From positions 25,336,792 to 25,400,791 of the forward strand of contig OW387135.1 of the NCBI GenBank assembly GCA_936440205.1: DNA of 64,000 nucleotides. The letters run 5' to 3'. Shown here in pieces: positions 32,901-44,023 of the stretch. The position numbers were made by a program, and so were the translations under genes. This DNA is from Lepidonotus clava (Eukaryota > Annelida > Polychaeta > Phyllodocida > Polynoidae). Within the stretch, counting starts at the first letter, position 1; every line of letters begins with the position of its first letter. The notes below the pieces were generated by a model. It was not told where the DNA came from. It made no database searches and saw only the letters and a program-made list of their open reading frames with translations.

Positions 32901-35900
32901 CCATAAAATCTGTTACCTTGACTAATAGAACAAGAATTTAGAAGATCCACAAATAAGTCATTTTCATTCCTCCCACCCCTCTCCACCCACCCGTACATAG
33001 GGATTTACCCACCTGTGGGTGACTTAACGTCCCCATCTGTCAACACCCACGCTCCACACCTACTCCGGCAGGTGAACATGTTGAGGCCCACATAGACGGG
33101 GACCCTCCGAGTGGAGCGCTATGACCAGTGATGCGTGACAAAACGTGGCCTTTGATGGTCCAATTAACGCATGCCTCGTAAAAAGATAACACGCTCTACC
33201 TAGATCCCGGCGTTCACGTTACCCTGTCTGACCTCATGTCTGAGGTCTGAGAAGGAGGGCTCTTTGATTTGATCCTTCTGAGACGAGGCAGCAATAAAAA
33301 ATTGTTTTTGATTTGATGAAATCTTTACGCTTAATTTGCAAGAGGAAGTGATATGTGTGTTGGCGAGATGGCTGGAAATTAATCTCTGTATCTGTTTGAT
33401 TTCAATTTCTGTTTATGAAAGAGAAAATTTTATTGTGTTTGTTAGAAATTAAAAAAAATATATATCACTGCTTACAAATGCTTTTGAAAGAATGGCAATA
33501 TTTTCGGGTTATCTAAAACAAGATGTCAGTTTCTTTTGCTTTTAATTTTTTACCCGCCAATTTTTTCCTCATCTTGCATTAATAGGCCAGGGACATTAAC
33601 CCAAAATCACGTTACCTACCTAAAGAAATCGATGACACTTACCTTTGTGCACACCTGCGTCGACCTTAATTAGCCTTTAATTACCCCTTCTATTTGCTAA
33701 ATGAGGTAACCGTAGAACCCCTATTGATATGCCCATATAAGGCGTGTTTGGACATCTTGACACCAGACCCGGCTGCTAACCCTACCCCCACTTCTCCACA
33801 CCTCCTTGTATACCCGACCATTGTTTGGTTGCCACATGCCAGCACCAATTAGAGCAATTAGCGCAAGTACAACGCCAAGCCGACGACCCCTACAATAGAC
33901 CCTACTTGTGTAACAAAAGCCCAGCCTGTACTCGTTGGACCTCCTTTAGTTACATAGGACCAGGAGCAATCAGTCCCTAAGGCATGGATGTGAACACTGA
34001 CTCCGTGTGGGCTTTAAGCTATGTGTTCTGGTTAGGGACCAATGTAAAAACTGGTGTTCTGAAAGGGTTGACAAGATTTGTTGCCTGCACGTGCATTGCA
34101 TTTTGGATAATCCTCATGCAAAACACGCGAATGGGATATCTACAAGTACAAGTAGAAAGCCGCTAAAGCTGTGCAATAAGTAACACTAAAGCCCCGGCTC
34201 CACTACCCGACGATCGAGTTGAGTTGAGTTGAGTTGGACTCAGTCTCATAGTGGAGCCGGTATTACGACTGGAATCGTAGCTTCTTGCTAAGACCAATCC
34301 GTCGGGTCTTACATGTTGAGCTGTTGAAGATGTACGACTGGACTCTCCAGTCTTAGGGGGTTGTGTAGTAGTAATTTATATATGTTATATAGCCTTTACA
34401 CTACGACCATCGGGTCGTAGCCTGTGGCATGGTAGAGTTTTTGCTACGACCAGACAGTCGTAGAGCCCTGGCGCCCCTCAGAGCAACGACAGTCTAGTTG
34501 AGTTGAGTTGGGCAGTGGAGCCGGGGCTTAACAGTCAGCTAACTTAAAAGAATTACATCAGAGCGTATATAGATAGTGCACAATTGCAACAAATTATTTG
34601 AATGGAATCACATTTGTGGTTTCAAAAATGCCATGACAGCTTGGCAGCCCTCTCAGAATAAACCAAGCAACGACTCCGATTTCTGGCATATGTATCTTCA
34701 GCCGATTTCCTAAAGTTTAGCACTGATCAACTTTTTTCTGCTTACGATCTGAGTCAGAATTAGAAAAGTTTTTTTTTTCTCAGAGCAGAAACTGCTCTGT
34801 TAGGCATACATAAGTACCCCGATATTCAGGGAGTACAGAGTGTGTGGCCTCATCAGTATAAAACGGTGACCCCTCCACCAAAGACCATGTGTTCTGTTCC
34901 TTCTCTATTGTTTCTGTTCCCAGGGTTGTACCAGGGTTCAATAGACCCGACAATGTGCCATGTCTGTCCGGTGGTCAGTCACGTGAATCTCAACCCAGTG
35001 TGAGAAAAGACCCCTGGTATGGCAGGGTCAACTTATGTCAACCAGAAGGGCCGGCCAAGAGACACAGCAAGTCAGGCTTTGTCAAGTGTTCCCACGCTTC
35101 TGTATTTCAAATGTACCTGACCACAAACCATGACCATGATCATTACCCAGCGCAAACTGTCATAATTTGTTTATTTTGAAAAACTTGTATCTTTCTATAT
35201 ATTATAGAAGTGTTCCTATATGAATAAAGTTTTTATCACCTGTCAATTCCCACCGCGTCTTCAACCACCAAATGCAATTACGCTTTTTGCAGGTTTCTTT
35301 TTGTATTTCTATTCAAATCCAATCTTAAACACTAAAATACATAGTTCGCATGAAACCATTAATCGTGAAAACCTGATTCTTCAAAATCATGGGATTTTGG
35401 TAGGCAAAAGCCGTATTGTGTGCGAGAAAACCCAGGATAAGTAAAATGGAATAAGTAGATTATCTAGATGTGATGGAAAATCTCTGTTGGTTCAGAAACC
35501 ATCCGCTATCCATGTAACACCTGGCGGTATAATAACTATAAGCCCACCTGACTGACCAGTGGGGGCCGCACCTGAGGGCACCACCGCCCGGGGACACCCA
35601 CACCTGGAGAGGTCCCATTGTCTCACCTGTTGGCCCACCTGATGGCTTGCCGCCAGCCCCCGGCGCACCTCCTCCAGTGTGGACAGGGCCAGGGGTGAGG
35701 GCCCCCTGCTGTAATACATGAGGGAGGCGGGGACCTCACCTGGTAATGATTACTTTGGTTAGCATTTCTTGTAAAGTAATATAGGTAAAGTAATGGTCAT
35801 TCCACACTGGTAAAGATACTGGCAGGGGCCTTCCATTTAGTACATAGGGACCTTGCGCAACGTCGTTTTCGGGATGTATTATGGCGTGCGACACCGGCGA

Positions 35901-38900
35901 CTGGAGAACCTCCGGTCCGTTTTAGACTATAGCTCAAAGAGGAGGGGGCTTCTTCTTTAGTTCCCTGTGTATCTTAAACTCAATTTACAAAGGAACTATG
36001 AATGGTTATGAGTAGCTTAGGCCTTTCTCTACAACATATTACAAAATGAAAATTTATTTTTCGTAGGGACATTAGATAATATGAGTTGTTTGCTGCTAAA
36101 AGATAGGCAGGAAGTCCGCCACTGCTCCGCAGCAAACGACGTTGCGCAATCTCTCTATACGCACGTTTTCAAAAATCTCAGACCCCCCCCCTCCTTGGGC
36201 AAAAATATGCATTGGATATGTACTAAAACGTAAACACATTTTCAAAAATCTGGTAAACCCCCCCCCCCCCCCCCCCCCTCCACTTCCCCCTTTATGCGTG
36301 CGTACTTAATGGAAGGCCCTGTAGGTGACAGTTAAAAATGAGAATTGTTTGGTGGAAATCCTAAAGAACAAAAATAATGATGAATGAGTAAATAGACAAA
36401 CAGCTGTTTTGACGCCATTTAAGACTCAGTAAAAATAGACCCACGGTGCGGCGACTTCCAGTTGTAGTTTTTGGAAATTACTTTGAAATTGATATTTAGT
36501 TTTGTAAAGCATTTTCACGAAAAAAAGAAGTATGTTTTCCCACAGAAATAGATTCCCACACTAGATTGTCGAATACTTTTTCTGCACTGTGATATATCAG
36601 TACGGAATAAATTGTGAATTAACCATGGCGATAGACCAACTCTGTCATAAGAGTCGTACTTTGGTAAACATTACTTCATTCCCAAAACTTGCCTGTCATC
36701 TGCTACCTAGAAAGAGAAGTACCCTCCGTACACTTCGTGCATTATTAAATGGAACAGAGACCTGTTAGATCCTGCGGTTTGACTAGAGATCACCGGGCCC
36801 TTTTAGACAAAGATGACAGAGCACTGGTAGTAATCATAACGATCTCTGCTAGAACTAAAGCCCCGGCCACACTGCACGACTGACCTCAACTCGATCGTCG
36901 TAGACCTTATGGAGCCAGCATACCCCGATTATCTAGTCTTAGCCCAAAAGCCTGCCTATGTCATAGGATGCGACTGGACTGTCGTAGTTGGGAGGCCTTA
37001 TCTGATATATACTAATCTAATGCACACCCCCCTAAGACCCGACTATCCAGTCGTACATCTTCAACATCTCCAGATGTACAACCCGACGATTCAGTCTTAG
37101 CAACATGCTAAGACTTGAGTCTTACCCTATGCCACACACCACGACTGAGCCCAACTGAACTCAACTAGACAGTCGAGTTGAGTTGAGTCGGGCAGTGTGG
37201 CCGGGCCTTAAGGCTCCATTACCATCTCGCTGTCAAAATGCCTTTATCTGGGGCCATCTGGGGAGAGTACATGAGTGTCGGAACGGCTGTTTTGATCTTG
37301 TAGGCCTTCAGTTCTATTGTGAAAGTAAATTAATTAGTATCCGAGTATAAGAACAATGCCAGGACCAAATTCTGTTAAATGACAAAATCAAGGAAATAAT
37401 GGTATCACTATCACATACCTGTCACAATAGTATAACCTATAATATATTTAGGTGATATTTTCTAGTAATACCGATTGATATTTTCTTTTGATATACTCTC
37501 GCAGTTTGTGGTGCAAAACTGTGAAAATCCATCGACAATACTTGACAATTTAGTATAGATTGTCCTGCTAATACAAGAAAAAACATGTCTGATAACCAAC
37601 GGTAGTTGACGGTATCTCGAAAAAACAAGTTCCTCCTGAGTCTCCCAGGTTCGATAAACAGGCCGAAGCCTCACGTGGAGGAGAGTAGGTCAGGCGGGAG
37701 CACACCCTCCACCACCCCTGTGACATATCCCCGGCCCCGCCCCCTGATCGTCTGCCGAGGCTTTACTCGGAATCAGCGTCATTCTTCTAGCACTGGCGAA
37801 ATGGGGCGAAATGGACAACTATCAGTTTTGTTGTCCATCCTTATAACTGAGTGCCATATCTAAATAGCCACTGGTTTAACATAGTTTTACCATGGGAAAC
37901 CAAGATTTTCACGGAAATTGCCCAGCATGTGTAGTAGATGTCTATGGCCGTAGGACAATCGATTGTCCTTCCCTAGTTGGCATGGATCACCCTCTGAGTC
38001 TAAATTTAGCCCGTTAGAGTGTTGCACCTCATGGGCCTGTTTGGTAAGGGGCGGTTTTGCTGTCGGGTTTTTGTCATTCATGGTTCGTGTTCTGTCCATG
38101 TCATGTTTTGATACTCAAGACGGAGGCGCCACAACACACAAAGGGCTAGATTCTCCGCCAGACAGAGGGTGTATAAGGCAGCATATGCGTCCTTCAAGTC
38201 TTGGGAAATGGGCAGGTAATTTTACATCGTCGAAAAAATGATAACTTGCCAAATTAATGAAATCACGATTTTCATATAAAAGAAATCTCAAAATCAATTA
38301 CAAATAAACAAGAACATCCAACAATGAAAATCACAAAAATAGAAACAGTTAACTTCTTTGCTCATGGTCGGTGTCACCATGTGTACATATAGACCATCAT
38401 TGTGCAGTTAAGAGAAGGCGACTCGGAGTGGGACAGGAGAACTCCCTTCACTCCAGTAGCCAGGTTCCACGTCAGCAGCACACGAGGGACCCCTTAGAGT
38501 TGCCCATGTGGTGCTGACGGGTCCATAGAGTTGCTCGGGTCCCAGCTTGATGTAGAGCTTCCCACTCGGTGCGCTGAATCCGATGGGTATGTGACCTGTA
38601 TCCACATTCCCCAGAACCACCCTCATGCTGGAAGGATTTACTCGGTGGTCTGTGACGTATGCAGGAAGGAGGAACTGACCAAAATTTCTCGAGATACAGG
38701 AAAAACGGTTCACAGGAAGGTAGTGGTTAGCTTAGGGATGCGCCATTCTTCTATGTATCTATATTGATAGGTTTTTCTCGTTACTTAAGATTTACAAAGG
38801 ACCTACGTGCTATTGGCACATAGTAGGCTTTCTGATTCAATGACTAAAAAGAGGTGAGATATTACAGTCGGGTTGAAGAGGAGAATATTACATTGAATGT

Positions 38901-41900
38901 TATAGATTTACAATAAGTCATACGAAATATTGAAGAACAATTAATCCGCAATGAATTTACCTGTTTTTTATTTCCTCCATACGCTTCAAGTTACATCTAT
39001 CTTGTGGTATCGCCACTCAAACTCGTCATGTTCAGGGAAATGGTTAAGAAAAAAGAAAACGATCACAAGTCATTCTAAGAACATTATTAGGCTATAAATA
39101 CCTGTAAACAAAAACAAAAAACGTCGTTTAGGCTTTTTTAATAAGCCCAATACTGATGATGAGAATGGGTTTGGCATCCTGTCCATGTTTCTGGGTGGAG
39201 TTGACCTGAACTCCATCATCAACATCTCTGGGTCTTGGTACACAGTTGCCACCCGTCCAAAAATATGTCAGACAAGGTGATCAAACATATCTTAAAAACA
39301 AAGAGTACAATAAAATTTCACATAAAACCGGGCAAAACTGAGGTCAAAAGGTCGCGTGGACGCACCTTCACGTTGGTGGTCGTGACCCGGATGAGGCCCA
39401 TGACGTCGCCGGAGGTCAACGACGTTATGACGTCATGTTTCCGGTGTGCTTGTTCTGGCAAGGTGCCAGCTGCAGTGACTGGTGATGGGTGGGTTGTGAG
39501 AGGGATGGGGAAGTGCAGACGGTGAAATATGTCACTGTGTCCTATTTCATGGTTTGGCACTTCAAACAAGCTTTTTGTATGTATACACTAGCCTAGTGTC
39601 TACTGGGATGGGATCTGAGGTGGCAAGGTACAAACGGATACAGAGAATCTTAGGGAAAAAAAGAAAACGTTGGAATTGGCGGGATGTAGAGAAAATAGCT
39701 CTTTTTCTAACCTTGTTTATCTACAAGTCTTTATTAAATACAAACCTAAGAAAAATGTGTAATTTTTCATAAAATGTCATAGAATTGCCATAAGTATTTG
39801 TTGATGACACCATAATTAGGTTGGTGTATGTTTTTACTGACTTGCTCTTCTTTCGTTTTCAGGTCGACAGTCGTTTCACTGGAAGACTTTGAAGGCCGGT
39901 TAAACATGGTAGGTTTGTTTTTGGTCTAATAGCGTATATTCCCGTTTGTTGATGAGATTCAAATACTCAATATACAATATCACAATACAGAATTTAAGAA
40001 CATTTTGTACTAGTTAACAAACACTTCATGACCTTTAACATATGAACGTGTCAGTAATGGTTTGGATATAAGATTCCTACTCAAATGTTGTGGAACTCAA
40101 AGATATAAGGAGACGGGCTGTGTGAAAGGTTCCCTGGACTTCTTTACTTTCTTTCTATCTTTTTTTTTCTTAACTTCTACTGTTAAATCAGGGCCGTAGA
40201 GGACCTGCCCTGGTAGCTAAATAGCCTACTGTGGATACTTAATCTTCGCATTTCCTAAGCAATAAACTTAGGTGTCACTTGCAGACGACCCATATTAAGT
40301 CTTCTCTGACTGTTATTCGCCACCATTGATTGGGTGATCACATTTATCAGGTTATGTGTGGTGTATTGAGTCTCTACATGCACAGGCTTCCTAGACTAGG
40401 AATGACCAGGCTGTGTATTGCATCATATACCACTTCCTCTCCAACTTCCTGTCATTGGAAACCCAAAGTATACACTAGGTGGCACCACTTAATAGATCTT
40501 TTGCATTCATTTTGGAGTGATCACATTTGTTTATTTCTTGATGTTTCAATATTGATAAAGGTAACCAGGCGTCCCTAGGTTAACACTCTCCAAGCAGATA
40601 TTTAGTTTTTCATTATTCATATATTCTCAAATTTCATTATATTGAAATTTAGGATAATTGGAGTGGTTATAGAATCAGATTTATGAGATTTTCTTTTTTT
40701 TTCATTTTTCCTTTTTTCAAGAGTTTATGTTTTGACTGCTGGTTATCTCCAAACAGGTTTTTATCACTCTCCAAGCAGATTTTAGGTTTACACTCTCCAA
40801 GCAGATGTTCAGTTTCAAATTTTTGTTTTTGCATCAAATTTATATGTTTTGACTGCTGGTAATCTGCAAATAGATTTTCATCACTCGCCAAGCAGACTTT
40901 ATGGCTTTCACTCTCCAAGCAGATGTTTGATTTTCAAAATTATCATTTTGCGTCAAGTTTAAATATTTTGACTGCTGGTAATGTGTAAACAGGTTTTAAT
41001 CACTCTCCAAGCAGATTGTAAGGTGTACACTCTCCAAGCAGATGTTTTGTTTTCAAATTTTTATTTTTGCATCAAGTTTATGTTTTCGCTGCTGGTAATC
41101 TCCAAATAGGTTCTCATCACTCTCTAAACAGATTTTAAGGCTCACACTCTCCAAGCAGATGCTTGGTTTTCAAAATTTTCTTGTGGCATCAAGTTTAAAT
41201 GTTTTGAATGCTGGTAATTTTGAAACCGGTTTTCATCACTCTTCAAGCAGATATTTAGTATTCATTTTTCATTTATTCTCAGGTTTCATTATATTGAATG
41301 GTAGGATCATTGGAGTGGTTCTAGTATCAGACTTACATGAGATTTGCATCTCTTTCTTTTTTTCTTTTTCTTTTTTTCCTTTCTTTTTTTTCAAAAGTGT
41401 TTTGACTGCTGGTAATCTCCAAACAGGCTTTTATCACTCTCCAAGCAGATTTTAGGTTTACACTCTCCAAGCAGATGTTAAGTTTCAAATTTTAGTTTTT
41501 GCATCAAATTTATGTTTTGACTGCTGGTAATCTGCAAATAGATTTTCATCACTCTCCAAGCAGACTTTAAGGCTCACACTCTCCAAGCAGATGTTTGGTT
41601 TTCAATTTTTTTTTTCCTGTCAAGGTTAAATGTTTTGACTGTTGGTTATGTGTAAACAGGTTTTCATCACTCTCCAAGCAGATTACAATGTGTACACTCT
41701 CCAAACAGATGTTCGGTTTTCAAATTTTTATTTTTGCATCAAGTTTAAATGTTTTGACCGCTGGTAATCTACTTGTAGATTCATGACTCTCCAAGCAGAC
41801 TTTAAGGCTGACACTCTCCAAGCAGATGTTTGGTTTTCAAAATTTTCTTTTTGCATCAAGTTTAAATATTTTGACTACTGGTAATGTCTAAACAAGTTTT

Positions 41901-44023
41901 CATCACTCTCCAAGCAGAATTTAAGGTTTACACTATCCAAGCAGATGTTTTCTTTAAAAAAAATTATTTTTGCATCAAGTTTATGTTTTCACTGCTGGTA
42001 GGGCCTACTCTCCAAGCAGATTTTAGGGTTTACATTTCCATGCAGAGTATACAATCGTTCTTATGTCAGCATCATTTTTAGATTAAAACTAAATAAACTT
42101 ATTTTATTAGTAATTAATGTGCGTGATTTACACTTAATCACATTAATCAGTGGCGTTCTTTTGTTTTTTAAACAAATGCGAACTTGTTAGCGCTGACACG
42201 CCTGGAGATTGATAAAAAAGTGATCATTGTTCTCCATTTCCAACAGGCAATTGAGAGGAATGCTTTCTTGGAGAGCGAATTAGAAGAGCGCGAGAGCTTG
42301 GCAATTACAGTTCAACGATTGAAGGATGAGGCCAGAGGTAAGTTTTAATGTGACTCTTTTATCATTGATTGTTTCTATTTTCTTTCATATTCATTAAGTG
42401 TTCATGAATCCCATTCAATTTCTTGCCGAAAATAAGCACGCTTGTATGGGAGGTAACAGAAATAACTTAAGAAATTGTTTTTGTCTTACAATCAATATTA
42501 TAATAGATATTCAAAGAATTCCAACGTAATTCAGCATTTTATTTGCAAATCCCTTTTTCTTATAGGTGTTTACCCATTGGTATTCTAAATTTATATGAGT
42601 ATTTGAACTATTTTTTAAACTTTTTGTATTTACTTGATGATTTTCTGTTTATGCCAACCCGATGTTTCAATATAAAAACTGTTATTGGCGAAAGTGTATG
42701 TCAACTGGTCATGTTCTTCATAAATCTAACATAATCCCTCGATTGTTACAGATTTGCGGCAGGAAATGAGTCGGACATCGAAGCCGCATTCTCTAGAAGG
42801 TTCAACACTGGCTAATAACAATCAAAAGGAGAATGAGCCAAAGAAGCCTGACCACCCGGTCGACTCGAACAGACTGGCCGACAGTGACTTTGTCACACCC
42901 ACCTCCACACCCTCGAAGAGTAAGTCATCACTGATAATCAGAACCATCTTACTACTTCAAGTTTATTTAATCGTAAAATGGAAATCTGTGCGTTCAATTG
43001 ATATCATTTAGCTTGCAAAAGAGTATATTTTCCCTAGTGAGAAAGATTAGTAACATTTTAGACTTGTTTAATCCACCCATGATAAATTTACCCTCGAATC
43101 TCATTGGATATAACCTGCCTTTAGAATGATAGCCATTGTGCATACTTTTGGAATTTAAATGCCTGTAGTCGAAAGTAAGTCCCATGAAAACACCAGGTGG
43201 CGACACCGGTCGTTTTGGTTATGTGAGAGGAGCCTACAGCTGCTTTGTCTCAAGTTTACAGTCATACCTGATTACCTCTTCCTAGTATTCTCAAACAAAC
43301 AAAGAGAACTGAGTTACTTTTGAAATGTTAGAACTTCTTTTTCTTTTTAGATTTCATAATTTCAATCAGGACGGCCTGAAACATTTGACAAATCTAGTTA
43401 TTTGGAGTGGCTAAAGTTTGCCCTGTGCTATGTTAAACAATCCAAGATATGAGAAAACTGTTTTGGGCCTTTAGGTCATTAGCTCATTTGCCAAGATTTT
43501 AGAATATAAAATAATATTGATTAATTATGTTTCTTTTCTTGCAGTCGCCTCGGTGCACAGTGCTGGCAGCAGCACACCACTCACACCATCTGCTAGAATT
43601 TCTGCGCTCAACATTGTTGGTGACCTACTCAGAAAAGTTGGGGTAAGTTAACCAGTTCTTTGGTTGAGAAATTAGCAAGCAGATCATTGCTTCCCCCAAG
43701 GAAAATGAACAATAATTACAACCGAAGTGAAAAAAGGCATCCAGATAAGTTCATATGACTGTGAAAGTGGTTTCAGTCATCCTTTCTTAGCCAAGGGGTC
43801 TGTAGTTAAGTGTAAACTCTTACATAGCAACTAGACGATAGAACAGGTTAACATTTATGTATATACACATAACTATTTAGTGTTCTTGAACGTAAACAAT
43901 GTATTAATACGTCATTTTGTTTCAGGCATTGGAGTCCAAATTGGCATCCTGTCGTAATTTTGTGAAGGACCAGCCCCGAACAAACAACAAAACAGGGTCA
44001 TCAAGCCCCATCCACTCACCCAG
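20838..44023 (+). CDS. NDE1: nudE (NDE1/NDEL1 orthologue), 5' part of gene
   Basis: Eight coding exons on the plus strand: 20838-20920, 27478-27631, 30325-30473, 39863-39908, 42247-42337, 42752-42919, 43545-43642 and 43926-44023. All have AG/GT borders and consistent phases. The protein matches NDE1/NDEL1 throughout: an EEAAYWKDL-type start, a long coiled coil ([74 protein letters not shown]), a Ser/Pro region and the conserved [20 protein letters not shown] and [11 protein letters not shown] segments. NudE proteins bind LIS1 through the coiled coil and dynein through the N-terminus. They act at centrosomes, kinetochores and in nuclear migration. The invertebrate single-copy gene predates the NDE1/NDEL1 split, so the symbol stands for both. 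The final exon(s) lie past the right edge, beyond the LTR element. Confidence 0.95.
20921..22100. other. NDE1 intron 1, first part
   Basis: AT-rich intron sequence. No exon, and nothing repetitive that I can support. Confidence 0.5.
22101..22310. mobile_element. Small inverted-repeat element, hAT-like
   Basis: It begins CAGTGGTGGACATAA and ends TTATGTCCACCCCTA, imperfect inverted repeats of about 15 bp. Inside are several CTAGGGGCC repeats. An ATCT at both borders may be what is left of the target duplication. No coding capacity. Confidence 0.6.
22624..22827. mobile_element. Small inverted-repeat element
   Basis: The ends CTCAGGCCACCCTTAGAAAA and, inverted, CTGAGGCCGTCCTAACAAAA pair over about 35 bp at roughly 80% identity. 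About 205 bp long. A purine/pyrimidine-rich centre. A non-autonomous DNA transposon of unknown superfamily. Confidence 0.6.
23371..23606. mobile_element. Small inverted-repeat element with GTGTCC repeats
   Basis: It starts CAGGGCTCA and ends TGAGCCCTG (9 bp, perfect), with weaker pairing inward. The inside holds at least six GGTGTCCTG/CAGGACACC motifs in both directions, so it could fold extensively. TAATG flanks both sides. CAGGG...CCCTG ends suggest hAT. Confidence 0.65.
23607..27477. other. NDE1 intron 1, remainder
   Basis: 3.9 kb in which I recognise no gene, RNA or transposon. A poly-C run of about 18 lies at 26257-26274. ORFs here are short and unlike any protein I know. Confidence 0.5.
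27478..27631 (+). CDS. NDE1: NDE1 coding exon 2 (coiled coil)
   Basis: [20 protein letters not shown], then [16 protein letters not shown] and [12 protein letters not shown]. Continuous heptads; GTGAGT donor, phase 0. Confidence 0.94.
27632..30324. other. NDE1 intron 2
   Basis: 2.7 kb of intron; nothing recognised. Confidence 0.5.
30325..30473 (+). CDS. NDE1: NDE1 coding exon 3 (coiled coil, LIS1-binding region)
   Basis: [20 protein letters not shown], then [19 protein letters not shown], nearly identical to the vertebrate [17 protein letters not shown] stretch that contacts LIS1. GTAAGA donor; ends in phase 2. Confidence 0.95.
30651..30835. mobile_element. hAT-type MITE
   Basis: CAGTGTTCGAAATTAAGGAT at the left end and ATCCTTAATTTCGCACACTG at the right are inverted repeats of 20 bp with one mismatch. 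185 bp, non-coding. CAGTGTTCGAAATTAA termini are typical of non-autonomous hAT elements. A clean 8-bp target duplication is not visible. Confidence 0.8.
30836..34189. other. NDE1 intron 3, first part
   Basis: 3.3 kb. Some GC-rich patches (31130-31200, 32160-32350, 33000-33130) but no exon I can support. Confidence 0.45.
34190..34528. mobile_element. PIF/Harbinger-type MITE, copy 1
   Basis: 339 bp flanked by TAA on both sides (34187-34189 and 34529-34531), the 3-bp duplication of PIF/Harbinger elements. Inverted ends AGCCCCGGCTCCACT and AGTGGAGCCGGGGCT (15 bp, perfect). Subterminal GTTGAGTTGAGTTG blocks point inward, and the interior repeats ACGACYG...CAGTCGT-type half palindromes. No transposase. 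Confidence 0.85.
35627..35739 (-). other. Exon-like patch of an unrecognised minus-strand gene
   Basis: On the minus strand an acceptor (ATTACCAG) precedes 35739 and a donor GTGAGA follows 35627. The 113 bp between have an open frame ([20 protein letters not shown], then [11 protein letters not shown]) and a GC-rich, exon-like composition. With the patches at 37.7, 38.5 and 39.4 kb it may form a gene or gene remnant nested in NDE1 intron 3. I do not recognise the protein. Confidence 0.35.
36258..36278. repeat. Poly-C run
   Basis: About 20 consecutive C bases; a second similar run at 26257-26274. Simple sequence only. Confidence 0.9.
36859..37208. mobile_element. PIF/Harbinger-type MITE, copy 2
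   Basis: 350 bp with TAA target duplications (36856-36858 and 37209-37211) and inverted ends AGCCCCGGCCACACTG and CAGTGTGGCCGGGCCT. It belongs to the same family as the copy at 34190 but to another subfamily (GGCCACACTG against GGCTCCACTG). The interior has the same series of CGACTGGACTGTCGTAG-like palindromes. Confidence 0.85.
38420..38652 (-). other. Exon-like patch of an unrecognised minus-strand gene
   Basis: An acceptor-like GTCACAG precedes an open frame with [40 protein letters not shown] and [18 protein letters not shown], then a stop. It reads like an extracellular beta-domain, but I cannot name a family. No clear donor follows, so it may be a last exon or a remnant. Confidence 0.4.
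39366..39469 (-). other. Exon-like patch of an unrecognised minus-strand gene
   Basis: Minus-strand acceptor CACTGCAG before 39469 and donor GTGCGT after 39366 enclose 104 bp with the frame [20 protein letters not shown] and [14 protein letters not shown]. It is the most upstream of the series on this strand. A weaker patch ([18 protein letters not shown]) lies at about 37682-37740. Confidence 0.35.
39863..39908 (+). CDS. NDE1: NDE1 coding exon 4 (micro-exon)
   Basis: A 46-bp exon encoding [15 protein letters not shown]. It joins exons 3 and 5 exactly in the vertebrate order (ATIVSLEDFEQRLNQ). TTTTCAG acceptor, GTAGGT donor. It follows a 9.4-kb intron. Confidence 0.94.
40313..42188 (+). repeat. 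118-bp-unit repeat element, copy B
   Basis: It starts TTATTCGCCACCATTGATTG and ends AAACAAATGCGAACTTGTT, the same borders as copy A read on the other strand. The flanks differ from those of copy A, so these are true element ends. A TGTTA at both sides (40311-40315 and 42185-42189, overlapping the ends) may be the target duplication. The first 260 bp match copy A at about 97%. From about 40585 to 42055 follows the tandem array of CACTCTCCAAGCAGAT half-units, interrupted by a degenerate poly-pyrimidine stretch. It lies in NDE1 intron 4. Confidence 0.85.
42247..42337 (+). CDS. NDE1: NDE1 coding exon 5
   Basis: [20 protein letters not shown] then VQRLKDEAR, the strongly conserved end of the coiled coil. 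The acceptor CAACAG lies only 58 bp from the end of repeat copy B. Confidence 0.95.
42752..42919 (+). CDS. NDE1: NDE1 coding exon 6 (Ser/Pro linker)
   Basis: It starts DLRQEMSR and continues into a polar linker that ends [11 protein letters not shown]. The linker diverges from vertebrates as expected; it contains TP/SP sites like those that cyclin-dependent kinase uses in vertebrate NDE1. GTAAGT donor. Confidence 0.92.
42920..43544. other. NDE1 intron 6
   Basis: AT-rich intron; nothing recognised. Confidence 0.5.
43545..43642 (+). CDS. NDE1: NDE1 coding exon 7
   Basis: [20 protein letters not shown] then [11 protein letters not shown], the C-terminal signature shared by all animal nudE proteins. 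TTGCAG acceptor, GTAAGT donor, phase 0. Confidence 0.95.
43926..44023 (+). CDS. NDE1: NDE1 coding exon 8 (last one in window)
   Basis: [20 protein letters not shown] then a Ser/Pro end. It stops at a GTTAGT donor, so at least one more exon is expected to the right of the window, past the LTR element that begins 194 bp downstream. Confidence 0.93.

Noticed and set aside
37606-37863. 85-codon plus-strand ORF with an acceptor-like start, as an extra NDE1 exon
   Set aside because: NDE1 exons 3 and 4 join perfectly in phase to a conserved coiled coil, so there is no room for it; the minus strand reads better here.
40330-40578. 82-codon ORF conserved in both copies of the 118-bp-unit element (also 12302-12550, minus)
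   Set aside because: The DNA is about 97% identical overall, so the open frame is explained by recent copying; there is no sign of a protein family.
3160-42055. Regularly spaced repeats that could suggest a CRISPR-like array
   Set aside because: The whole 118-bp unit repeats, including the 'spacers'; the host is an animal, and this is a satellite.
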